From Azospirillum sp. TSO35-2 (lineage in GTDB: Bacteria; Pseudomonadota; Alphaproteobacteria; Azospirillales; Azospirillaceae): 64,000 bases of DNA. A program made the position numbers and the translations under genes. The notes below the pieces were generated by a model. It was not told where the DNA came from, made no database searches, and saw nothing but the letters and a program-made list of their open reading frames with translations. The stretch lies in the NCBI RefSeq assembly GCF_003116095.1, contig NZ_LGRA01000008.1, forward strand, positions 927,729 through 991,728, in the 5' to 3' direction. Positions 7,629-17,192 of this stretch are shown piece after piece (position 1 is the first letter of the stretch; the number at the start of each line of letters is the position of its first letter).

Positions 7629-8693
7629 ATGATGACGCGCAAGACCATTCTGTCGGTTTTCCTTTTGCTGGCCCTGTCCGGCGGCTGCGCCGCGGTGGTC
7701 GGTGCCGGCGGCGGGCCGGGCCATCCGCAAATTGTCACGGCCGCCCCGGTGCCGCTGGACCGCGACCGGCCGGGCAAGGCGGCGGTTGGTCCGCTGCGCT
7801 TCCTCGGTGCGCTCGACATCGCGGGCGGCGACGCGGTCGGCGGGCTGTCCGGCCTGTGGGTGGCGCCGGCCGGCGACCGGTTCGTCGCGATCGGCGACAC
7901 CGGGCTGGTCGTCGACGGCCGGCTGGACCACGATGGCGGCCAGGATCCGGGCGGGCGGCTGATCGGCGTCCACGACGTCCAGGCCCGCCCGCTGGCCGTC
8001 GAGGAGGGCGTCTCCCACCGCAAACGCCGCACCGACGCCGAGGATCTGACCCGGCTGCCCGACGGCGGCTGGCTGGTGACGCTGGAGCGCGACCACCGCA
8101 TCCTGCGCTATCCGCCCGGCGGGAATGGTGGAGACGATGGCCCGCAGGGCAGGCCGAGCGCCATCCCGCTGCCGCCCGGCGTGGCCGAGGATGCGCCGGA
8201 GAATGGCGGGCTGGAGACGCTGACCCGCCTGTCCGACGGCCGCCTGCTGACGATCGAGGAGGGGGCGGACGATGGCCGGCAGGAGCGGCGTGCCTGGGTC
8301 ACCCGCGACGGCATCCCCGGCGACGGCGTGCCGCGGTCGGCGGCGGATTGGCAGGGCTTCACCTACCGGGCGGCGCCGCGCTACCGCCCGACCGCCGCCG
8401 CCCCGCTGCCCGACGGCGGGGCGCTGGTGCTGGAACGCGAGGTGTCGCTGCTGGGCGGCTGGTCGTCGCGCATCGTCCGCCTGACCCGGCACCAGTTGCG
8501 GGCCGGCGCCGTCGTCGATGGCGAGGAGTTGGGCCGGCTCGAGTCGCCGCTGCTGAACGACAATTTCGAAGGCATGGCGACCCGGCCCGGGCGGGAGGGC
8601 GAGACGCTGGTCTATCTGGTGTCCGACAACAATTTCAGCAGCCTCCAGCGCACCTATCTGGCGCTGTTCGCCCTGCCGGGCCCGGCGCCGTAA
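7629..8693 (+). CDS. Esterase-like/phytase-like domain lipoprotein
   Basis: A 354-aa protein with a lipoprotein signal (MMTRKTILSVFLLLALSGGC; lipobox LSGG-Cys near residue 21), so it is probably anchored in the inner or outer membrane facing the periplasm. The body is a beta-propeller of the phytase-like (PF13449-type) family: GGLSGLWVAPAGDRFVAIGDTG, DAEDLTRLPDGGWLVTLERDHRI, GGLETLTRLSDGRLLTIEEG and NDNFEGMATRPGREGETLVYLVSDNN. Most members are only annotated as esterase-like, and real substrates are rarely known. Two adjacent ATGs (7629, 7632) are possible starts. Confidence 0.8.
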   Translation: MMTRKTILSVFLLLALSGGCAAVVGAGGGPGHPQIVTAAPVPLDRDRPGKAAVGPLRFLGALDIAGGDAVGGLSGLWVAPAGDRFVAIGDTGLVVDGRLDHDGGQDPGGRLIGVHDVQARPLAVEEGVSHRKRRTDAEDLTRLPDGGWLVTLERDHRILRYPPGGNGGDDGPQGRPSAIPLPPGVAEDAPENGGLETLTRLSDGRLLTIEEGADDGRQERRAWVTRDGIPGDGVPRSAADWQGFTYRAAPRYRPTAAAPLPDGGALVLEREVSLLGGWSSRIVRLTRHQLRAGAVVDGEELGRLESPLLNDNFEGMATRPGREGETLVYLVSDNNFSSLQRTYLALFALPGPAP

Positions 8694-8763
8694 CGATCCC
8701 GATGCCGGCGCTTGCGGGTGCCGGTTGCGACCAAAGTCGCGGGCGATCCGCTTCGGCGAGCGT

Positions 8764-8793
8764 TTGACAGCGCGGCTGCGCTGCGGCTAGCTA
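8764..8793 (+). promoter_or_regulatory. Promoter-like sequence ahead of the DMT permease
   Basis: TTGACA at 8764-8769 and TAGCTA at 8788-8793 are spaced by 18 bp, about 45 bp before the start codon. The -35 is perfect, the -10 is approximate. Confidence 0.45.
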
Positions 8794-8841
8794 CCGGCTC
8801 GATCATCGGCAAGGCGAACAGTATCGGGGGAAACGATCGTG

Positions 8842-9747
8842 ATGGCGACCGACAAGGCAGCACCGCTGCAAGCGCCCCATCCCGTGGTGCCGGGCCTTGC
8901 GCGGGCGGCGCTGCTCACCGTTCTGGCCATGCTGGCCTTCGCCGCCAACTCCATCCTGTGCCGGCTGGCCCTGACCCAGACCGCCATCGACCCGGCCAGC
9001 TTCACCCTGGTCCGCATCGCCTCCGGCGCGGCGAGCCTGTGGCTGATCGCCCGCGCCACCGGGCGGGGCGGCTCCCAAGGCGGCTCCTGGACGGCGGCGG
9101 CGGCGCTGCTGGCCTACGCCGCGGCCTTTTCCTTCGCCTACCTCTCGATGCCGGCCGGCACCGGGGCGCTGCTGCTGTTCGGCGCGGTGCAGGCCACCAT
9201 GATCCTGGTCGGGCTGTACCGCGGCGAGCGGATGGCCGTCGCGCAGTGGGCCGGGCTGGCGTTGGCGCTGGCCGGACTGGCGCTGCTGCTGGCGCCCGGC
9301 GTGTCGGCGCCCGATCCGCTGGGAGCGCTGCTGATGGTGGTGGCCGGGGCGTCCTGGGGCGTCTATTCGCTGCTGGGGCGGACCAGCCGCGATCCCATCG
9401 CCACCACCGCCGGCAATTTCCTGCGCGCCCTGCCGATCGCGGCGGTGCCGGCCCTGCTGACGGCGCTGCTGTCGACCGGCGGTGCCCGGCTGGACGGGCA
9501 GGGGGTGCTGTACGCCGTGCTGTCGGGGGCCGTGGCCTCCGGCGTCGGCTATTCGATCTGGTACGCGGCGCTGCCCGCCCTGAACGCCGCCCGCGCCGCC
9601 TCGGTCCAGTTGAGCGTCCCGGTCATCACCGCCGTTGCGGCGGTGCTGGCGCTGGGCGAGCGCATCACGCTGGGATTGGTGATCGCGTCGGCCGCCGTGC
9701 TGGGCGGCATTGCCCTGGTCATCGCCGGGCGTCGGCGTCGGGTCTGA
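8842..9747 (+). CDS. DMT-superfamily (EamA) permease
   Basis: A 301-aa inner-membrane protein with about ten hydrophobic helices in two EamA repeats. The first repeat begins LTVLAMLAFAANSILCRLAL. The second begins ALLMVVAGASWGVYSLLGR and contains VASGVGYSIWYAALPAL and the conserved ITAVAAVLALGERITLG. Members export amino acids, nucleosides or drugs, and the substrate here cannot be read from sequence. The GTG three bases upstream (8839) is an equally possible start, since a GGGGGA ribosome-binding site lies just ahead of both. Confidence 0.85.
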   Translation: MATDKAAPLQAPHPVVPGLARAALLTVLAMLAFAANSILCRLALTQTAIDPASFTLVRIASGAASLWLIARATGRGGSQGGSWTAAAALLAYAAAFSFAYLSMPAGTGALLLFGAVQATMILVGLYRGERMAVAQWAGLALALAGLALLLAPGVSAPDPLGALLMVVAGASWGVYSLLGRTSRDPIATTAGNFLRALPIAAVPALLTALLSTGGARLDGQGVLYAVLSGAVASGVGYSIWYAALPALNAARAASVQLSVPVITAVAAVLALGERITLGLVIASAAVLGGIALVIAGRRRRV

Positions 9748-9766
9748 CGCCGGTCCCCAGTGGTCT

Positions 9767-11635
<1,869 letters not shown>

Positions 11636-11722
11636 GTCCGGTCGCGGATCCTATGATCCTATACCGGGCGGCGGCCGTCGTGAAGTCGCCTTTTCGTGGA
11701 AGAGCTGGCGATCCTGTTCGCC

Positions 11723-11845
11723 TTAAAGGCGGACGGCGGGTGTCGAGAACCGCTCCGCGGTGGAGTGGCCGATGGCGTTCAGCGCCATGGCCGCCCCCAA
11801 CGCGATCACCGCGGCGGCGGCGAAGCCCAGCATCATGGCCTTCAT
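11723..11845 (-). CDS. Small membrane protein (40 aa)
   Basis: A 40-aa open frame preceded by a good ribosome-binding site (GGGAGAG, nine bases before the ATG). Residues 4-25 (MMLGFAAAAVIALGAAMALNAI) form one hydrophobic helix, and the short C-terminal end is polar. It would be a single-pass inner-membrane peptide. It is separate from the histidine kinase upstream of it. Function unknown. Confidence 0.55.
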   Translation of the reverse strand: MKAMMLGFAAAAVIALGAAMALNAIGHSTAERFSTPAVRL

Positions 11846-11969
11846 TTCGTCACTCTCCCTGTCAAGCACGCGCTGTTGTCCGGAGCGCATCAAAGCAAAG
11901 CGGCGGCCGGCGCGCAATCCGGCTCTCCCGCCAACGCCCGCCGCATCGCCGTCCCCAGGTGGGGCCGGA

Positions 11970-12149
11970 TCACAGTTCGTCCGGGTCGACGAGGTCCAGG
12001 GTGATGACGTCGGAATCGATCAGCACCTTGCCGGCGTGCTCGAAATTCACCGTGATGCGGTTGCGGATGGCCGACTGGACCTGGCCCAGCCCCCAGTCCG
12101 GTTGCGTCGGGTGGCGCACCCAGGCGCCCGGCACCAGCGAATCGTCCAT
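11970..12149 (-). CDS. DUF3553 protein (59 aa)
   Basis: A 59-aa protein starting MDDSLVPGAWVRHPTQPDWG and continuing with a small beta-rich core (LGQVQSAIRNRITVNFEHAG), which matches the DUF3553 family. The sequence pattern resembles the small beta-barrel at the C-terminus of UvrD/PcrA-type helicases, so nucleic-acid or protein binding is a reasonable guess, but no function is established. It is divergent from chpT with 169 bp between the starts. Confidence 0.75.
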   Translation of the reverse strand: MDDSLVPGAWVRHPTQPDWGLGQVQSAIRNRITVNFEHAGKVLIDSDVITLDLVDPDEL

Positions 12150-12318
12150 GTCCGTACCCCGTCCATCACGCTGTTTCACATAGGAAATGCGACCGCCTGT
12201 GCGGCGGCGGCCCGAAGGTGTAGAATTCGTCCTTATACGCCGTGCGGCGGCGTGCCGTCGCCCCCGCCGTTGCTGTTGTTGCGCCGTCCCCTGTCTGGTC
12301 CTGTCTGGAGAGCGTCTC

Positions 12319-13002
12319 GTGACCGAGTCCACCCCCATCGCCGTCGACCTCCGCGTCCTGGAACTGCTGGCGTCCAAGCTGTGCCATGATCTGGTCAGCC
12401 CGGTCGGCGCCATCCGCAACGGCCTCGAACTGATCGAGGAGATGCAGGACGACGAGGATGCCGGCGGTGGTCCGGCCATCGGCGGCTTCCTGGGCGAGGC
12501 GGTGAAGCTGATCGACCATTCCTCCGGCCAGGCCGACCGCCGGCTGCGGGTGTTCCGCCTCGCCTACGGGGTGGCCGGGCGCGACCAGAAGGGCTTTGGC
12601 GACGCCCGTGCCGCGGCGGCCGGCTGGGTCGAGGGCGGGCGCACCCGGCTCGACTGGCCGGAGCGGGTGCCGAACGACATGATGGCCCAGCGGCGCGGCG
12701 TGGTGAAGCTGCTGCTGAACCTCGTCCTCCTGGCGGACGAGGCGCTGACCCATGGCGGCCTCGTCTCCGTCGCCGCCGAGGGCGGGGAGGACAAGGGCCG
12801 GGTGACGGTGACCGCCGCCGGCCGGCCCGGCAACCTCAGCGCCGACGCGGCGGCGGCGCTGGCCGGCACGGTGCCGGCCGGCGGGCTGACGCCCCGCACC
12901 ATCCACGCCTACCTCACCGGCCGGCTCGCCGAGAGCGACGGCTACCGCATCCTGGTGTCCCCGGAAAGCACCGAGCGGCTGGTCTTCAGCGCGGAGTGGT
13001 GA
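12319..13002 (+). CDS. chpT: Histidine phosphotransferase ChpT
   Basis: A 227-aa protein close in length to Caulobacter ChpT (about 225 aa). Its dimerisation helix carries the phospho-acceptor in LASKLCHDLVSPVGAIRNGLELI (His at residue 24 or so), followed by a degenerate ATPase-like fold without nucleotide-binding boxes. ChpT relays phosphate from the hybrid kinase CckA to CtrA and CpdR, controlling cell-cycle and motility genes. ctrA lies 7.4 kb downstream in this window, which supports the call. The start is a GTG eight bases after GGAG; no ATG fits. Confidence 0.88.
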   Translation: MTESTPIAVDLRVLELLASKLCHDLVSPVGAIRNGLELIEEMQDDEDAGGGPAIGGFLGEAVKLIDHSSGQADRRLRVFRLAYGVAGRDQKGFGDARAAAAGWVEGGRTRLDWPERVPNDMMAQRRGVVKLLLNLVLLADEALTHGGLVSVAAEGGEDKGRVTVTAAGRPGNLSADAAAALAGTVPAGGLTPRTIHAYLTGRLAESDGYRILVSPESTERLVFSAEW

Positions 13003-13011
13003 GGGCTCAAC

Positions 13012-13185
13012 TCACAACTGCTTGAAGATCCGCGGCTCCACGACGATCTGCTCGACCCCGCCGGTCGTCTGGTGGGCGGTGGTGCGCAGCGTCACCGCCA
13101 GATTGTGGCGCGCGGCCTCCGCCAGCGCGGCGTTGAGGCGTTCCACGGCCTCGCGGATGGACTGGGCGAGTTCGGCGTCGGTCAT
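13012..13185 (-). CDS. Small conserved-type protein (57 aa)
   Basis: A 57-codon frame on the minus strand, convergent with chpT and ending ten bases after it. It has a perfect AGGAGG ribosome-binding site five bases before the ATG. The product begins MTDAELAQSIREAVERLNAA, a predicted amphipathic helix, then LAVTLRTTAHQTTGGVEQIVVEPRIF, which looks like two beta strands. No cysteines and no membrane segment. It is easily missed because of its length. I do not know a family for it. Confidence 0.6.
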   Translation of the reverse strand: MTDAELAQSIREAVERLNAALAEAARHNLAVTLRTTAHQTTGGVEQIVVEPRIFKQL

Positions 13186-13222
13186 CGTTCCTCCTGTGAC
13201 AACGGAACCCCCGGTCCTGCGC

Positions 13223-13246
13223 TAGGGTGTTCGCGCGAATACCCTA
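13223..13246. promoter_or_regulatory. 24-bp palindrome upstream of cheA
   Basis: TAGGGTGTTC-GCGC-GAATACCCTA is a near-perfect inverted repeat (two mismatches) between the 57-aa gene and cheA, in the DNA most likely to hold the che operon promoter. A regulator-binding site is more likely than a terminator because there is no T-run. Confidence 0.45.
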
Positions 13247-13388
13247 TCGGAAGAGGTAAGGTTCTCTTAATCAGTGTTTGACAGGCTCCGCCCTTACCTG
13301 GACTGGAGCGCAACCGGCGGCACACAACGCTGCCCGTTCGAGCCGCAGGCCGGCGCGGACCATAAACATTGGGCCTGGGGAATGCGAC

Positions 13389-16166
13389 ATGGATGATCTG
13401 CTTTCCGAATTTCTGACGGAAACAAACGAAAACCTCTCGGTGCTCGACGTCGAGTTGGTGCGGTTGGAGCAGAACCCCAACAACCCGGAACTGCTCTCGA
13501 ACATCTTCCGACTCGTCCACACCATCAAGGGCACCTGCGGCTTTCTCGGCCTGCCGCGCCTGGAAAAGGTGGCGCACGCGTCCGAGAACGTGCTCGGCAA
13601 GTTCCGTGACGGCGAACTGACGATCAACCCGGAAGCGGTCTCGCTGATCCTTCAGGCGCTCGACACCATCAAGAGCCTGCTGGCCGTCCTGGAAGCGACG
13701 GAGGCTGAGCCCCCGGGCGACGACCTGCCGCTGATCGAGCGGCTGAACCTGTGCGCCGAAGGCAAGCTGGGCGGACCCGCCCCGGCCGCCGCCGCGCCGC
13801 CGCCGCCGGCCACCGCCCCGGCGGTCGCCGCCGCCGACTCCCGGCCGGCCACGCTGGACGAGTTGGAAGCGCTGTGGAACTCCATCCCCGGCCCCAACGA
13901 CCCGCCGGCCGCCCCCGCCGTCCCGGCGAGCACCGCCGTGGTCGCCCGCGCCCCCGAACCGGTGGAAGAGCCGGCGCCGTCGCAGGATCTCGTCGTTCCC
14001 GACGCCGAACCGGCCGCCGCCAAGGTGCCGGCCGCGGTCGCGCAGGCCGCCTCCGGCGGCAACGCCGGTGGCGCCGACGCGGGGGCCGAGGCCGCGACCA
14101 AGGAATCGGCGGTCGCCGCCCAGACCATCCGGGTCAACGTCGACCTGCTCGAAAATCTGATGACCATGGTGTCGGAGCTGGTGCTGACCCGCAACCAGCT
14201 GCTCCAGATCCTGCGGTCGCAGAAGGAGAGCGAGTTCGCCGCCCCGCTGCAGCGCCTGAACCATGTGACGTCGGAGCTGCAGGAAGGCGTCATGAAGACG
14301 CGCATGCAGCCGATCGGCAACGCCTGGGCCAAGCTGCCGCGCCTGGTGCGCGATCTGGCGCACGAACTCAACAAGAAGATCGACCTCCAGATGCTCGGCG
14401 CCGACACCGAGCTGGACCGCCAGGTGCTGGAGCTGATCAAGGACCCGCTGACCCACATGGTGCGCAACAGCGCCGACCATGGGTTGGAAATCCCGGCCGA
14501 ACGCCTGAAGGCCGGCAAGTCGGAGACGGGCCGCGTCACCCTGAACGCCTATCACGAAGGCGGTCACATCATCATCGAGATCCAGGACGACGGTAAGGGC
14601 CTGGCGATCGACAAGATCAAGCAGAAGGCGATCCAGAACGGGATGGCGTCGGAGATCGAGCTGGCCTCGATGACCGACCAGCAGATCATCCAGTTCATCA
14701 TGAAGCCGGGCTTCTCGACCGCGGCGAAGGTAACCAACGTGTCGGGCCGCGGCGTCGGCATGGACGTGGTCAAGACCAACATCGAGAAGATCGGCGGCAC
14801 GATCGAGATCAAGTCGGCCCAGGGCAAGGGCTCGACCTTCGTCATCAAGATCCCGCTGACGCTGGCCATCGTCTCGGCCCTGATCGTCGAATGCGCCGGC
14901 GAGCGTTTCGCCATCCCGCAGATCAGCGTGGTTGAGCTGGTGCGCGCCGCCGCCGACAGCGAGCACACGATCGAACGGCTGAAGGGCACCCCGGTCCTGC
15001 GCCTGCGCAACCGTCTGCTGCCGCTGGTGTCGCTGCAGGAGCTGCTGCGGCTGGACGACCGCGAAGGCGTGGCGAAGACCGAGGACGAGACCTTCATCGT
15101 CGTCACCCAGGTCGGCACCTACACCTTCGGCATCATGGTCGACCGCGTGTTCGACACCGAGGAAATCGTGGTGAAGCCGGTGGCGCCGATCCTGCGCCAC
15201 ATCGAGATGTTCTCGGGCAACACCATCCTGGGCGACGGGTCGGTCATCATGATCCTGGACCCCAACGGCATCGCGTCGGCCACCGGCGAGATGGCGATGG
15301 GCGAGGCCGCCGGCAAGGAGGCCGCCGCGGTCCAGACCCAGCGCAAGGAAGACAAGATGGCGCTGCTGCTGTTCCGCGCCGGCGACACGTCGCCCAAGGC
15401 GGTGCCGCTGTCGCTGGTCGCCCGCCTGGAGGATGTCGATCTCGCCACGGTAGAGCTGTCGAACGGCCTGCCGATGGTCCAGTACCGCGGCAAGCTGATG
15501 CCGCTGGTGCCGATCGACCCGAACTTCTCGCTGGGCAAGGAGGGCCGCCAGCCGGTCCTGGTCTTCGCCGACGGCGACCGTTCGATGGGCCTGATCGTCG
15601 AGGAGATCGTCGACATCGTCGAAGAGAAGCTGAACGTCCAGCTCGCCGCGGAGCGTCCCGGCCTGATGGGCTCGGCCATCATCGCCGGCAAGGCGACCGA
15701 GGTGATCGACGCCGGCTTCTTCCTCACCCAGGCCTACAAGGACTGGTTCGGCTCCGCCAGCACCGAGGCGTTCGACGAGGAGAAGCTGCAGCGCGTGCTG
15801 CTGGTCGACGACAGCCCGTTCTTCCGCAACCTGCTGACGCCGCTGCTGTCGGTCGCCGGTTACGACGTGACGGCGGTGGAGAACGCCAACGACGCGATGG
15901 CGCTGTGCGAGGCGGGCGAGGACTTCGACGTCATCGTCTCCGACATCGAGATGCCGGGCATGAGCGGCTTCGACTTCGCCGAGGCGGTGCGCCACGGCAG
16001 CCGTTGGCAGCGTGTGCCGATGGTGGCGCTGTCCAGCCACGCCAGCGCCCGCGACCTCGACCGCGGCCGCATCGCCGGCTTCAACGACTATGTCGCCAAG
16101 TTCGACCGTGACGCGCTGCTCTTCGCGCTGCAGCAGACGCTGACCGAACAGAAAGGTGCCGCATGA
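13389..16166 (+). CDS. cheA: Chemotaxis histidine kinase CheA with C-terminal receiver domain
   Basis: A 925-aa hybrid CheA. The N-terminal HPt domain has LVHTIKGTCGFLG with His44. A Pro/Ala-rich linker covers about 128-240. The dimerisation helices start at about 245 (QTIRVNVDLLENLMTMVSEL). The kinase core shows HMVRNSADHGLE, DDGKGL (about 400) and GRGVGMDVV (about 453). Two CheW-like SH3 modules follow (about 495-625 and 655-770), then a receiver domain from 803 with Asp852 in VSDIEMPG. There is no separate P2 domain of recognisable sequence. It autophosphorylates at chemoreceptor arrays and feeds CheY and CheB. The A. brasilense che1 kinase also has a C-terminal receiver. cheW overlaps its stop codon. 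Confidence 0.95.
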   Translation: MDDLLSEFLTETNENLSVLDVELVRLEQNPNNPELLSNIFRLVHTIKGTCGFLGLPRLEKVAHASENVLGKFRDGELTINPEAVSLILQALDTIKSLLAVLEATEAEPPGDDLPLIERLNLCAEGKLGGPAPAAAAPPPPATAPAVAAADSRPATLDELEALWNSIPGPNDPPAAPAVPASTAVVARAPEPVEEPAPSQDLVVPDAEPAAAKVPAAVAQAASGGNAGGADAGAEAATKESAVAAQTIRVNVDLLENLMTMVSELVLTRNQLLQILRSQKESEFAAPLQRLNHVTSELQEGVMKTRMQPIGNAWAKLPRLVRDLAHELNKKIDLQMLGADTELDRQVLELIKDPLTHMVRNSADHGLEIPAERLKAGKSETGRVTLNAYHEGGHIIIEIQDDGKGLAIDKIKQKAIQNGMASEIELASMTDQQIIQFIMKPGFSTAAKVTNVSGRGVGMDVVKTNIEKIGGTIEIKSAQGKGSTFVIKIPLTLAIVSALIVECAGERFAIPQISVVELVRAAADSEHTIERLKGTPVLRLRNRLLPLVSLQELLRLDDREGVAKTEDETFIVVTQVGTYTFGIMVDRVFDTEEIVVKPVAPILRHIEMFSGNTILGDGSVIMILDPNGIASATGEMAMGEAAGKEAAAVQTQRKEDKMALLLFRAGDTSPKAVPLSLVARLEDVDLATVELSNGLPMVQYRGKLMPLVPIDPNFSLGKEGRQPVLVFADGDRSMGLIVEEIVDIVEEKLNVQLAAERPGLMGSAIIAGKATEVIDAGFFLTQAYKDWFGSASTEAFDEEKLQRVLLVDDSPFFRNLLTPLLSVAGYDVTAVENANDAMALCEAGEDFDVIVSDIEMPGMSGFDFAEAVRHGSRWQRVPMVALSSHASARDLDRGRIAGFNDYVAKFDRDALLFALQQTLTEQKGAA

Positions 16167-16663
16167 GCAACGCCACGCTGCCGTCCACCGTCCGGAAGTC
16201 GAGGGGCGACGATCTCGTCGTCTCGGGCAACCAGGACTTTGTGACCATGACGATCGCCGACCAGATGTTCGGCATCCCGGTCCTTCAGGTGCAGGACGTG
16301 CTGGGCCATCAGCGGATCACCCGCATCCCGCTGGCCCCGCCGGAGGTCGCCGGATCGTTGAACCTGCGCGGCCGCATCGTCACCGCCATCGACGTCCGCC
16401 TTCGGCTCGGCCTGACCGGCCGGCCGAAGGACAAGCCGGGCATGTCGATCGTCGTCGACCTGCGCGGCGAGTTGTACAGCCTGATGGTCGATTCGGTCGG
16501 CGAGGTGCTGAGCCTGACCAAGGAGGACTTCGAGCGCAACCCAGCGACGCTGGATCCGCGCTGGCGTGAGGTCTCGACCGGAATTTATAGGCTGAACGGC
16601 CAGTTGATGGTTGTGCTGGACGTGCCTCGTCTGCTCAACTTCACAACCATCGAGACGGCCTGA
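16163..16663 (+). CDS. cheW: Chemotaxis coupling protein CheW
   Basis: A 166-aa single-domain CheW. Characteristic segments are DQMFGIPVLQVQDVLGHQRITRIPLAPPEVAGSLNLRGRIVTAIDVRLRLGL and GIYRLNGQLMVVLDV (quoted for their order only: the receptor/kinase interface around IPLAPPEVAGSLNLRG and the terminal strand). It links CheA to chemoreceptors in the array. Its ATG overlaps the cheA stop by four bases, which implies coupled translation and matched stoichiometry. Confidence 0.95.
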   Translation: MSNATLPSTVRKSRGDDLVVSGNQDFVTMTIADQMFGIPVLQVQDVLGHQRITRIPLAPPEVAGSLNLRGRIVTAIDVRLRLGLTGRPKDKPGMSIVVDLRGELYSLMVDSVGEVLSLTKEDFERNPATLDPRWREVSTGIYRLNGQLMVVLDVPRLLNFTTIETA

Positions 16664-16733
16664 CCGACGGCGGCGGCAACCGCTGCCGCCGGACGGCCCT
16701 GCCGGACGAACAGATGACCGAGGCCCTGCCGCA

Positions 16734-17099
16734 ATGAAATCCTGCCTGGTGGTCGACGACAGCCGCGTGGTCCGCAAGGTCGCGCGCAAGATTCTGGAGG
16801 AGCTGAACTTCGCCTGTTCGGAGGCGGAGGATGGCAAGCAGGCGATGGAAGCCTGCGCGGCACAGATGCCGGACGCGATCCTGCTGGACTGGAACATGCC
16901 GGTGATGAACGGCATCGAATTCCTGCGCCGGTTGCGCAAGATGAGTGGCGGCGAGACGCCCAAGGTCGTGTTCTGCACCACCGAAAACGACCTCGCCCAC
17001 ATTCAGGAGGCGCTGTCGGCCGGGGCCAACGAGTACATCATGAAGCCCTTCGACAGCGACATCATCCAGACCAAGTTCGCGCAGGTCGGACTGCTGTGA
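16734..17099 (+). CDS. cheY: Chemotaxis response regulator CheY
   Basis: A 121-aa stand-alone receiver. The acidic pocket is VVDDSR near the N-terminus, the phospho-acceptor Asp lies in AILLDWNMPVMNG, the switch Thr in VFCTTEN and the Lys in YIMKPFDSD. It is the diffusible output of the CheA in this operon and acts at the flagellar motor or another output. It sits 70 bp after cheW and 93 bp before cheB. Confidence 0.95.
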   Translation: MKSCLVVDDSRVVRKVARKILEELNFACSEAEDGKQAMEACAAQMPDAILLDWNMPVMNGIEFLRRLRKMSGGETPKVVFCTTENDLAHIQEALSAGANEYIMKPFDSDIIQTKFAQVGLL

Positions 17100-17114
17100 C
17101 GGCGGTCGCGCGCC

Positions 17115-17137
17115 GGCCGGGGATCATCGCCCCGGCC
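17115..17137 (+). other. Intercistronic hairpin between cheY and cheB
   Basis: GGCCGGGG (17115-17122) and CCCCGGCC (17130-17137) form an 8-bp GC stem with a 7-nt loop in the cheY-cheB spacer. There is no T-run, so it is more likely to affect mRNA processing or stability than to be a full terminator. Confidence 0.45.
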
Positions 17138-17192
17138 TTCGGCGCAGACGATGATGCATCGAACCCGTCGAGTTGAAAGGCGATTTGCCGTT

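Noticed and set aside
13251..13268. AAGAG...CTCTT as a second operator before cheA
   Set aside because: Only 5-bp arms with an 8-nt loop; expected by chance in this length of DNA.
13182..16040. 952-codon open frame antisense to cheA
   Set aside because: GC-rich shadow of the cheA codon pattern; the product is low-complexity His/Arg/Gln-rich with no domain, and cheA is unambiguous.
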